In this document: positions 1 to 5,083 of the stretch, piece by piece
How positions within the stretch are numbered: the stretch's first letter is position 1
Layout: each line of letters starts with the position of its first letter
NCBI GenBank assembly: GCA_029267975.1
Contig: JAJUHH010000233.1
Span: 1 to 5,083 of the forward strand
DNA length: 5,083 nt
From: Clostridiales bacterium
Lineage (GTDB): Bacteria; Bacillota; Clostridia; Lachnospirales; Lachnospiraceae
Direction: 5' to 3'
The notes under the pieces: generated by a model
What the model saw: the letters and a program-made list of their open reading frames with translations, nothing else
What the model was told of the DNA's origin: nothing
Databases searched by the model: none
Translations under genes and position numbers: made by a program

Positions 1-99
1 AATATAGAGACCGACTTTGCCGCCAAGAATGAAGAGTTTAAAAAGTTTGCAGATGGTAAAATAAGAACTATTCAAGGTTTAAGAAATAGGAGAGATTGA
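1..99 (+). CDS. 3' end of an EF-Ts-like open frame, possibly a truncated remnant
   Basis: Frame 1 is open from the window edge to a TGA at 97-99, giving 32 C-terminal residues; the start is outside the window. The stretch ETDFAAKNEEFKKFA (residues 3-17) closely resembles the conserved core segment of elongation factor Ts, typically NxETDFVAKNExF, which contacts EF-Tu during GDP release. In a normal EF-Ts this segment lies roughly 80 residues from the start and is followed by well over 100 more residues. Here the frame ends after about 15 unrelated, basic residues (GKIRTIQGLRNRRD). It is therefore either a truncated tsf-like remnant or a small protein with a chance resemblance. The stop lies just 1 base before the CarD start, and the CarD ribosome-binding site sits inside this frame, so the two are probably co-transcribed. 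The coding status of this tail is moderately supported and its family assignment is tentative. Confidence 0.4.
   Translation, partial: NIETDFAAKNEEFKKFADGKIRTIQGLRNRRD
54..62 (+). promoter_or_regulatory. Possible extended -10 promoter for the CarD gene
   Basis: TGGTAAAAT fits an extended -10 element (TGn followed by TAAAAT, 5 of 6 matches to TATAAT). No good -35 lies at the usual distance, which extended -10 promoters can tolerate. It would start RNA near base 69 and leave a leader of about 30 bases before the CarD ATG. It lies inside the upstream open frame, so it may be chance in AT-rich sequence. Confidence 0.25.
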
Positions 100-100
100 T

Positions 101-616
101 ATGTATCAAGTAGGCGATTTTTTAGTTTTTGGTACTAAGGGTGTCTGTCAGGTAGAAAGTGTGGGTAGCCTGGATATGGCTGGTATGCCAAAAGATAAGT
201 TGTATTATACCTTAAAACCATATTTTACAAATGGAGGCAGGATCTATACTCCGGTGGATAATGATAAGGTGATCATGAGACCCATCATTTCGAAAGAGGA
301 AGCCATGGAGCTTATTTCGGATATGGATCATATTGATTCATTATGGGTCATGGATGAGAAAAAACGAGAGCTTGAATATAAAGAAGCCATGAAGAAATGC
401 GATTGCCGGGAATTGCTCAGGATTATTAAAACAATATATTTTCGTAAGCAATCAAGAGTGATCAGCGGCAAGAAGGTAACAGCCTTAGATGAAAGATATT
501 TTAAACTAGCAGAAGAAAAATTATATGAAGAACTGGCAATTGCTTTTCAAATGGATCCTTCACAGGCAAAGGAATTTGCTGTCTCGAAGTTTAAGCAGGC
601 AATCACAGAAGGATGA
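101..616 (+). CDS. CarD-family transcriptional regulator
   Basis: This 171-residue protein matches the CarD/CdnL family in length and architecture. Residues 1-60 form the RNA-polymerase-interaction (Tudor-like) domain: the opening MYQVGDFLVFGTKGVCQVES is the family's typical first strands, and RIYTPVDND (47-55) is its second characteristic segment. The remainder is helical. It contains W82 in a W-x3-E-x3-R-x3-Y-K-E context, at about the place of the DNA-wedging tryptophan of mycobacterial CarD, and a basic stretch (IIKTIYFRKQSR, GKKVTALDERYF). CarD proteins bind the RNA polymerase beta subunit and stabilise the open complex at selected promoters, so a cytoplasmic, nucleoid-associated role is expected. 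The start is set by TAGGAGAG at 87-94, 8 bases after its AGGAG core, and by the immediately upstream stop. A CDC pair (residues 100-102) is visible, with no evidence that it binds metal. No T-tracted terminator follows. The family call is firm; its target genes are unknown. Confidence 0.93.
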   Translation: MYQVGDFLVFGTKGVCQVESVGSLDMAGMPKDKLYYTLKPYFTNGGRIYTPVDNDKVIMRPIISKEEAMELISDMDHIDSLWVMDEKKRELEYKEAMKKCDCRELLRIIKTIYFRKQSRVISGKKVTALDERYFKLAEEKLYEELAIAFQMDPSQAKEFAVSKFKQAITEG

Positions 617-622
617 AATCCT
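610..622 (+). repeat. Small hairpin over the CarD stop codon
   Basis: AGGAT-gaa-ATCCT is a perfect 5-bp stem with a 3-base loop spanning the TGA at 614-616. No T-run follows, so I do not call it an intrinsic terminator. It may only be a weak 3'-end structure or chance. Confidence 0.25.
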
Positions 623-653
623 ATCCCAGGAAGAGCGGCACAGAAACCCAGCA

Positions 654-683
654 TTGACATTCAATGTAGCAGCATGCTATAAT
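654..683 (+). promoter_or_regulatory. Consensus SigA-type promoter of the marR-ABC operon
   Basis: The -35 box TTGACA (654-659) and the -10 box TATAAT (678-683) both match consensus exactly. They are separated by 18 bp and accompanied by an extended -10 TGC (675-677). Transcription should start near 690, giving a leader of about 80 bases before the MarR start. Such a strong promoter makes most sense under tight repression, which fits the inverted repeats directly downstream. Two further palindromes overlap it: ACATT-c-AATGT (657-667) over the -35, and TAGCA-gca-TGCTA (667-679) over the extended -10. Confidence 0.88.
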
Positions 684-689
684 GCCAAA

Positions 690-711
690 TAGTTAACTAG
701 CTAATAGTTAA
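690..711 (+). promoter_or_regulatory. Predicted MarR operator at the transcription start (site 1)
   Basis: TTAACTA-gctaa-TAGTTAA (693-711) is a perfect 7-bp inverted repeat with a 5-base spacer, 19 bp in all and within the usual size of MarR operators. Nested in it is a perfect 10-bp palindrome, TAGTTAACTA (690-699), so TAGTTAA occurs twice in direct orientation (690-696 and 705-711). The site starts at the predicted +1, where a bound dimer would block polymerase. Assigning it to the adjacent MarR protein is inference from position and symmetry. Confidence 0.65.
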
Positions 712-718
712 AAAGATA

Positions 719-738
719 ATGATTAACAGGTTAATAAT
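719..738 (+). promoter_or_regulatory. Predicted MarR operator in the leader (site 2)
   Basis: ATTAAC-ag-GTTAAT (722-735) is a perfect 6-bp inverted repeat with a 2-base spacer. It extends to 719-738 with one mismatched pair. Its core TTAACAGGTTAA resembles TTAACTAGCTAA (693-704) in site 1. The two cores are centred 30 bp apart, about three helical turns, so two dimers could bind the same DNA face. Site 2 lies inside the transcribed leader and would act as a roadblock or a co-operative second site. Confidence 0.55.
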
Positions 739-770
739 ATGAAGGTGATAGGCGGTGAGAACACAAAACT

Positions 771-1244
771 ATGGATAAGATTGAGAGAAACAGTGTCAGT
801 AATAAGGAAGTGATTCATCAACTGATTGGCTTTGCTATGAAGCATAGGAAGATCATGCAGCAATATCTGAACGAAACTGGGGTCTTCCATGCCCAGCACC
901 GCTTATTGATGGAAATCTATCGCAACCAAAATGCTTCCCAGATAGATATTGCAAGGTTAATGGATGTATCAGCAGCAACGGTTGCAGTATCCCTGAAAAA
1001 GCTGCAAAAGGGCGGATACATCAATAAGGAAATGGATGAAGGGGATAACCGACTCAATCAGATTACCATTACGGACAAAGGGAACCGGGTGATAGAACAA
1101 AGCAAACAGATTTTTGAAGCGACAGACAAAAGGGTGTTTGAAGGATTTACACAAGAGGAGAAGTCTGCCTTATCTGTTTTACTTAATAAACTGGATGCTA
1201 ATCTGGCTAGGATGGAAGATGAACTAAAAAAGGAAAGGACTTAA
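771..1244 (+). CDS. MarR-family transcriptional repressor, probable local regulator
   Basis: This 157-residue protein has normal length for a MarR-family dimeric winged-helix repressor. Helices at about 12-52 and 104-153 would form the dimer interface. The DNA-binding part is central: helix 2 around ASQIDIARLMDVS (55-67), recognition helix SAATVAVSLKKLQKGG (67-82), and wing DEGDNRLNQITITDKG (89-104), which carries the family's D-x-R and I-x-I-T-D-K-G features. There are no cysteines, so thiol redox sensing of the OhrR type is excluded and a ligand-induced release is more likely. In-frame stop TGA at 756-758 leaves ATG 771 as the most upstream start. The Shine-Dalgarno match is somewhat distant: GGCGGTGA at 751-758 is 12 bases from the ATG, with a second copy-like AAGGTGAT at 742-749. 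The gene is followed at 4 bp by an ABC exporter gene and preceded by candidate operators, the usual layout of a self-repressed efflux operon. The inducer is unknown. Confidence 0.93.
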   Translation: MDKIERNSVSNKEVIHQLIGFAMKHRKIMQQYLNETGVFHAQHRLLMEIYRNQNASQIDIARLMDVSAATVAVSLKKLQKGGYINKEMDEGDNRLNQITITDKGNRVIEQSKQIFEATDKRVFEGFTQEEKSALSVLLNKLDANLARMEDELKKERT

Positions 1245-1248
1245 GGAA

Positions 1249-2985
1249 ATGAAGCGATACTGGAAATATGTAAGACCATATCTATCTGCATTTATCATAG
1301 GACCGATTATGATGATTGTGGAGGTAATCGGTGAAGTAGTGATGCCTCTTTTGCTGAGTAAGATTATCGACAACGGAATAAGCGGCGGCAGAGGCATCTC
1401 TTATATTATAGCAATGGGAATCACCATGGTAATCACAGCACTGTGCATGATGGGAGGCGGTGTTGGCGGTGCATTTTTTGCCATTAAGGCTTCCTCAGGC
1501 TTTGCAAACGATTTAAGAAAGGATTTGTTTAATAAAATCCAGGAGTTTTCCTTCAAAAATATCGATCAATATAATACCGGTTCTTTGATTACAAGGCTGA
1601 CCAATGATATCACCCAGGTACAGAATATGATTCAGATGATGATGAGAATGGCCTTAAGAGCGCCGGGTATGCTCATTGGTGCGCTGATTATGGCATTTGC
1701 CTTAAATGCCAAGCTGGCTCTGGTTATCCTCTGCGTGATCCCTTTGTTAGCGATTGCATTATACTTCATTATGAAAACGGCATTTCCCCGCTTTAAAATG
1801 ATGCAGAAGAAGCTGGATGTCCTGAATACTGTCACACAGGAGAACTTAACCAATATCAGGGTTGTAAAATCCTTTGTCAGAGAGACCTTCGAGCAGGATA
1901 AATTCGCAAAGTCCAATACAAACCTGAAGGATAGTACAATCAGTGCTATGAAGGTAGTGATCTTTACTATGCCGGTTATGACACTGGCCATGAATATCAC
2001 AACCCTGGCTGTGGTATGGTTTGGTGGAAATCAGATTATTGCAGGCGGTATGACCTCCGGTGTGCTGACTGCCTTTATTAATTATGTTACCCAAATCTTA
2101 ATGTCACTGATGATGGTTTCCATGATTATATTAAACAGCTCCAGAGCTCTTGCCTCAGCAAAACGTATTAATGAGGTGCTTTGCACAGAGATCGACCTGA
2201 CAGATGAAAATGCATTACATAAAGATCTGACAGTTCAGCAGGGAAAAATCGAGTTTAGGGATGTTTTCTTTAAATACTACAAGAACAGTGAACGATGGGT
2301 CCTGGAGAATATTAATCTGGTTTTTCAACCAGGGGAGACGATTGGTATCATCGGTTCTACCGGCTGCGGCAAGTCAAGTCTTGTGCAGTTAATCCCCCGC
2401 TTATATGATGCTAACCGGGGCCAGGTACTGGTGGATGATGTGAACGTAAAAGACTATTCTCTTAAGAACCTCCGCAGCGGAGTCGGTATCGTGCTTCAGA
2501 AAAATGTATTGTTTTCCGGTACGATTATGGAAAATCTCAAGTGGGGTGACGAAGCTGCGCAGGATGAGACAGTATATCAATTTGCAGAGAGTGCCCAGGC
2601 ACATGGATTTATCACTTCATTTCAAGAGGGATATGAGACAGAGCTTGGACAGGGCGGTGTGAATGTCTCCGGCGGTCAAAAGCAAAGATTATGTATCGCC
2701 AGAACAATGCTGAAGAAGCCGAAGATTTTGATCCTTGATGACAGTACAAGCGCAGTGGATACGGCAACGGAAGCTAGGATCAGGGAAAGCTTCCGTAAGG
2801 AGTTGAAGAATACAACGAAAATCATCATTGCACAAAGAATATCTTCTGTCATCGATGCAGATAAGATCATTGTTATGGATGATGGAAAGATCGTCGGTAT
2901 GGGTACGCATGCTGAATTAATGCAAAGCTGTGAAGCATACTCGGAGATTTTCTACTCGCAGATGGATAAGAAGGTGACCGCATAA
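1249..2985 (+). CDS. ABC half-exporter with degenerate catalytic site (heterodimer subunit A)
   Basis: This is a 578-residue half-transporter with a membrane domain followed by an ATPase domain. The roughly six membrane segments lie near residues 12-40, 52-80, 138-158, 159-178, 237-262 and 268-296. The ATPase domain (about 333-578) shows the A-loop Tyr343, Walker A GSTGCGKSS (369-377), Q-loop Gln417, a canonical signature VSGGQ (473-477), Walker B ILILD ending at D497, and D-loop SAVD (501-504). Two catalytic positions are altered: residue 498 is Asp instead of Glu, and the switch position is Gln529 (IIAQR) instead of His. This pattern is known from the degenerate-site subunit of heterodimeric exporters such as TM287, so the protein should not work well as a homodimer. 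It would sit in the cytoplasmic membrane and export an amphipathic drug, peptide or lipid; the substrate cannot be read. AGGAAAGGA (1231-1239) is 9 bases before the ATG. It overlaps the next gene by 1 base. Confidence 0.94.
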   Translation: MKRYWKYVRPYLSAFIIGPIMMIVEVIGEVVMPLLLSKIIDNGISGGRGISYIIAMGITMVITALCMMGGGVGGAFFAIKASSGFANDLRKDLFNKIQEFSFKNIDQYNTGSLITRLTNDITQVQNMIQMMMRMALRAPGMLIGALIMAFALNAKLALVILCVIPLLAIALYFIMKTAFPRFKMMQKKLDVLNTVTQENLTNIRVVKSFVRETFEQDKFAKSNTNLKDSTISAMKVVIFTMPVMTLAMNITTLAVVWFGGNQIIAGGMTSGVLTAFINYVTQILMSLMMVSMIILNSSRALASAKRINEVLCTEIDLTDENALHKDLTVQQGKIEFRDVFFKYYKNSERWVLENINLVFQPGETIGIIGSTGCGKSSLVQLIPRLYDANRGQVLVDDVNVKDYSLKNLRSGVGIVLQKNVLFSGTIMENLKWGDEAAQDETVYQFAESAQAHGFITSFQEGYETELGQGGVNVSGGQKQRLCIARTMLKKPKILILDDSTSAVDTATEARIRESFRKELKNTTKIIIAQRISSVIDADKIIVMDDGKIVGMGTHAELMQSCEAYSEIFYSQMDKKVTA

Positions 2986-4922
2986 TGAAGCATATTAGCG
3001 AAGAAAGAAAAGAAATATTATTACGCAGATACGGAAGCAAATCACCTGGTGCCGGTCCCGGTGGGATGAAGATGCCCGGTCCCGGAGGTCCAAGACCAGG
3101 CGGACCAGGAGGTCCGCGGGGCGCCATGGGCGGAGGAAAACCCAAGAATACATCTGCGACCATCAACCGGCTGCTTGCTTATATTGGCCGTGATAAGTAT
3201 AAAATCCTCCTTGTGTTTGCCTGTGTACTGGGCAGCACTTTAACCAGTCTGGCAGGCAGCTATATCTTACGTCCTGTCATTAATAACCTGGTATCCGCAG
3301 ATCGATCTGCAGGAGAGAAGGTAGGAAATCTTGCGGTCGGCATCCTCACCATGGCTGCGATTTACTTTGTTGGTATTCTCTGCTCCTACCTGCAGCAGAG
3401 AATCATGATCGGAGTGTCACAAAATGCTTTGATCAGGATCAGGGAGGAATTATTCCATAAGCTTCAGAAGCTTCCTGTAAAGTATCATGATACCCATACC
3501 CACGGTGACATCATGAGTCGTTTTACCAATGACCTTGATTCCGTGGGAGAGATGCTAAATAATACCCTGTCACAGATTTTTTCTGGTATCCTTACCTTAG
3601 TGGGTACCATAATACTCATGTTTGTGACAAACTGGATCCTGGCAATTGTTATTATTGTAACCATACCTTTCTTAGTCTATATGGCCGGTACCCTTGGCAA
3701 GCTAAGCAGAAAATATTATAAAGGTCAACAGCAGGCCCTGGGTGCAGTTAATGGATATATCGAGGAGACAGTCAGCGGTCAGAAAGTAATCAAGGTATTC
3801 TGCCACGAAGAAACAACCATGGGGGAATTCGAGTTCCTTAGTGATGACTTACGCAGCAAGCAAAGAAAGGCACAATTTTTTGGCGGTATCATGGGACCTG
3901 TCATGGGTAACTTAAGCCAGATCAGTTATGCCTTATCTGCCACGGTTGGTGGTATCCTATGTCTGACCTCTAATTTTGATATTGGTGGTCTTACCATATT
4001 TACAAACTACTCCAGGCAATTCTCCAGGCCCATCAATGAATTATCCATGCAGATGAATACCATTTTTGCAGCATTAGCAGGTGCGGAAAGAGTATTTGAG
4101 GTAATGGATGAGCCTTCTGAAGTGCCAGACCCGGAGGATGCAATTGAAATCTGTGCCGAAGCAAATCGGGTGCCCGGGGCACGTATAATCAGAGGAGAAG
4201 TGGCATTAAAGAATGTGACCTTTGGCTATGTTCCTGATAAGACCATATTGAAGCATATTAATGTGACAGCAGAACCCGGTCAGAAAATTGCCTTTGTTGG
4301 ATCCACCGGTGCAGGAAAGACGACCATTACCAACCTGATCAACCGCTTTTATGAAATTGAGGAAGGACAGATATCCATCGATGGCATCGATATCAAGAAG
4401 ATCAGGAAGGACTCCTTAAGAGGAAACATTGCCATGGTTCTTCAGGATACCCATCTGTTCTCCGGTACAGTGAGGGAGAATATCCGCTATGGACGGCTGG
4501 ATGCGACAGATGAGGAAGTCATTGCCGCAGCCAAGATCGCCAGCGCCCATTCCTTTATCGAGCGATTATCCGATGGATATGATACTGTATTGGATGGAGA
4601 CGGCTCTAATCTGAGCCAGGGTGAGCGCCAGCTCTTAAACATTGCCAGAGCAGCGATCTCCAAGGCCCCGATTTTAATTCTTGATGAGGCTACCAGTTCT
4701 GTAGATACAAGAACAGAAAAGCACATTGAACGAGGGATGGACCGCTTGATGAAGAATAGAACCACCTTCGTGATTGCACATAGACTGTCTACCGTACGCA
4801 ATTCCAATCTGATTATTGTATTGGAACATGGCGAGATCGTGGAGCAGGGTACCCACGAAGAACTCCTTGCCATGGGCGGAAGGTACTATCAGCTCTATAC
4901 CGGAGCAGTGGAACTGGATTAA
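2985..4922 (+). CDS. ABC half-exporter with consensus catalytic residues (heterodimer subunit B)
   Basis: This 645-residue partner has an N-terminal extension of about 65 residues, then a membrane domain with about six segments (near 72-103, 115-138, 194-215, 217-236, 300-328 and 333-362) and an ATPase domain from about 403. The ATPase motifs are A-loop Tyr415, Walker A GSTGAGKTT (439-447), Q-loop Gln487, Walker B ILILD plus catalytic Glu568, D-loop SSVD (571-574) and switch His599. The signature is altered to LSQGE (543-547) in place of LSGGQ. Its Walker A/B and His599 would pair with VSGGQ of the upstream subunit to form the working ATP site, while its LSQGE would face the degenerate site. 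The extension is Gly/Pro-rich at residues 21-52. AAGGTGA (2971-2977) lies 7 bases before the ATG inside the upstream gene. With the TAATG overlap, this points to translational coupling and equal subunit supply. The heterodimeric multidrug-type exporter class is well supported; the substrate is not known. Confidence 0.94.
   Translation: MKHISEERKEILLRRYGSKSPGAGPGGMKMPGPGGPRPGGPGGPRGAMGGGKPKNTSATINRLLAYIGRDKYKILLVFACVLGSTLTSLAGSYILRPVINNLVSADRSAGEKVGNLAVGILTMAAIYFVGILCSYLQQRIMIGVSQNALIRIREELFHKLQKLPVKYHDTHTHGDIMSRFTNDLDSVGEMLNNTLSQIFSGILTLVGTIILMFVTNWILAIVIIVTIPFLVYMAGTLGKLSRKYYKGQQQALGAVNGYIEETVSGQKVIKVFCHEETTMGEFEFLSDDLRSKQRKAQFFGGIMGPVMGNLSQISYALSATVGGILCLTSNFDIGGLTIFTNYSRQFSRPINELSMQMNTIFAALAGAERVFEVMDEPSEVPDPEDAIEICAEANRVPGARIIRGEVALKNVTFGYVPDKTILKHINVTAEPGQKIAFVGSTGAGKTTITNLINRFYEIEEGQISIDGIDIKKIRKDSLRGNIAMVLQDTHLFSGTVRENIRYGRLDATDEEVIAAAKIASAHSFIERLSDGYDTVLDGDGSNLSQGERQLLNIARAAISKAPILILDEATSSVDTRTEKHIERGMDRLMKNRTTFVIAHRLSTVRNSNLIIVLEHGEIVEQGTHEELLAMGGRYYQLYTGAVELD
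3045..3140 (+). repeat. Gly/Pro-rich low-complexity segment in subunit B
   Basis: Codons 21-52 of the second transporter encode 15 Gly and 8 Pro in 32 residues, with Met, Arg, Lys and Ala between. The DNA is much richer in GC than its surroundings. CCGGTCCCGG occurs twice, at 3052-3061 and 3076-3085, exactly 24 bp (8 codons) apart, suggesting growth by short tandem duplication. Downstream, GCGGACC-agga-GGTCCGC (3100-3117) can form a 7-bp GC stem in the mRNA. The peptide is expected to be a disordered cytoplasmic tail. Confidence 0.8.
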
Positions 4923-4956
4923 GAGGATCAATTCGTATATATTAAGAAGCTGCTGT

Positions 4957-4983
4957 TGTAATACATAAAGCTATTGTATTACA
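4957..4983. promoter_or_regulatory. Paired TGTAnTACA boxes: possible operator or hairpin
   Basis: TGTAATACA (4957-4965) and TGTATTACA (4975-4983) are exact reverse complements with a 9-base spacer, so RNA could form a 9-bp stem. Each box is also a palindrome by itself around its central base, and the centres are 18 bp apart, which is more typical of a repressor binding two dimers than of a terminator. No T-run follows. Weak promoter-like hexamers (TTGTAA 4956-4961, TTACAT 4979-4984, 17-bp spacing) overlap it. I do not recognise the binding protein. Confidence 0.45.
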
Positions 4984-5015
4984 TAGTTAATTGCGATACG
5001 CTTAATTAAGGAGTG

Positions 5016-5078
5016 ATGTTATTAAATTATGGTTATTTCCGAGTACAACATATAGCTAAGAAAAAAAATAGCGCATGA
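5016..5078 (+). CDS. Doubtful 20-codon frame at the right edge
   Basis: ATG at 5016 opens a 20-residue frame (MLLNYGYFRVQHIAKKKNSA) that ends at TGA 5076-5078. AAGGAG at 5008-5013 is only 2 bases before this ATG, which is too close for efficient initiation, and the frame is short, so it may not be translated. An ATG at 5075-5077 overlaps the stop as ATGA and leads out of the window. The frame passes through an A8 tract, and one A fewer would keep it open to the window edge. I do not recognise the peptide. Confidence 0.15.
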   Translation: MLLNYGYFRVQHIAKKKNSA

Positions 5079-5083
5079 AAATA

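Larger units (their letters stand above)
4923..5083. other. Gene-poor region after the ABC operon
   Basis: No convincing gene and no classical intrinsic terminator (GC stem plus T-run) are visible in these 161 bp. The stretch holds a TGTAnTACA pair (4957-4983), a TAGTTAA element (4984-4990), a perfect 10-bp palindrome CTTAATTAAG (5001-5010), a Shine-Dalgarno-like AAGGAG (5008-5013), and an A8 tract (5061-5068). It may be the leader of a gene that starts beyond the window. Confidence 0.6.

Noticed and set aside
610..622. Intrinsic terminator after the CarD gene
   Set aside because: The stem is only 5 bp and no T-tract follows within the next bases.
617..770. Riboswitch or structured leader RNA upstream of marR
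   Set aside because: The transcribed leader is only about 80 bases, AT-rich, and its dyads are short DNA-operator-like repeats; no known riboswitch core or terminator/antiterminator pair is visible.
1632..2094. Two antisense open frames opposite the membrane domain of subunit A
   Set aside because: They lie fully within a strong coding gene, encode no recognisable domain, and overlap each other in different frames.
3045..3140. CRISPR-like or microsatellite array
   Set aside because: Only two exact 10-bp copies exist, in frame within a coding sequence, with no repeat-spacer structure.
2873..3166. Antisense open frame rich in proline and glycine opposite the start of subunit B
   Set aside because: It is the complement of the Gly/Pro-rich codons of the real gene, has no ribosome-binding site of note, and crosses the junction of two well-supported genes.
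4487..4931. Antisense open frames opposite the ATPase domain of subunit B
   Set aside because: They shadow conserved Walker B and switch regions; no independent start signal or domain is seen.
4957..4983. Intrinsic terminator for the ABC operon
   Set aside because: The 9-bp stem is AT-rich and is not followed by a run of T; operator-like symmetry explains it better.
1..5083. Mobile element, attachment site, tRNA or rRNA gene
   Set aside because: I saw no transposase or integrase coding sequence, no terminal inverted repeats with target duplications, and no tRNA-like cloverleaf or rRNA segment on either strand.

Overview
The window looks like chromosomal DNA of a low-to-moderate GC Firmicute, most probably a clostridium of the Lachnospiraceae type. 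This is inferred from the protein flavour, the strong Shine-Dalgarno sites and the AT-rich intergenic DNA, not from a database match. All supported genes lie on the + strand.

Layout. Bases 1-99 are the 3' end of an open frame whose start lies outside the window. Its last residues resemble a conserved stretch of elongation factor Ts, but it stops far too early for a whole EF-Ts. At 101-616 is a CarD-family RNA-polymerase-binding regulator. A 154-bp gap (617-770) holds a near-perfect sigma-70/SigA-type promoter and, at and just after its predicted start point, two TTAAC-type inverted repeats that look like operators. At 771-1244 is a MarR-family repressor. It is followed 4 bp later by an ABC half-exporter (1249-2985) and then, with a 1-base TAATG overlap, by a second half-exporter (2985-4922). 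The last 161 bp hold no convincing gene. They contain a pair of self-palindromic TGTAnTACA boxes, a 10-bp palindrome, a good Shine-Dalgarno site, and a 20-codon frame ending at an A8 tract.

How the genes fit together. MarR and the two ABC genes form one tightly packed operon, most simply read as a self-repressed efflux operon that opens when a ligand binds the MarR protein. The ABC subunits have complementary defects. The first has Asp instead of the catalytic Glu and Gln instead of the switch His. The second has LSQGE instead of LSGGQ. Together they should make a heterodimer with one working and one degenerate ATP site, as in TM287/288, BmrCD and LmrCD. The transported substrate cannot be read from the sequence.

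This is mostly a well-known type of gene cluster, and I see no clearly new system. The points most worth a second look are the EF-Ts-like tail at the left edge, the stacked palindromes in the promoter, the Gly/Pro-rich N-terminus of the second transporter, and the structured, apparently gene-free DNA at the right edge.
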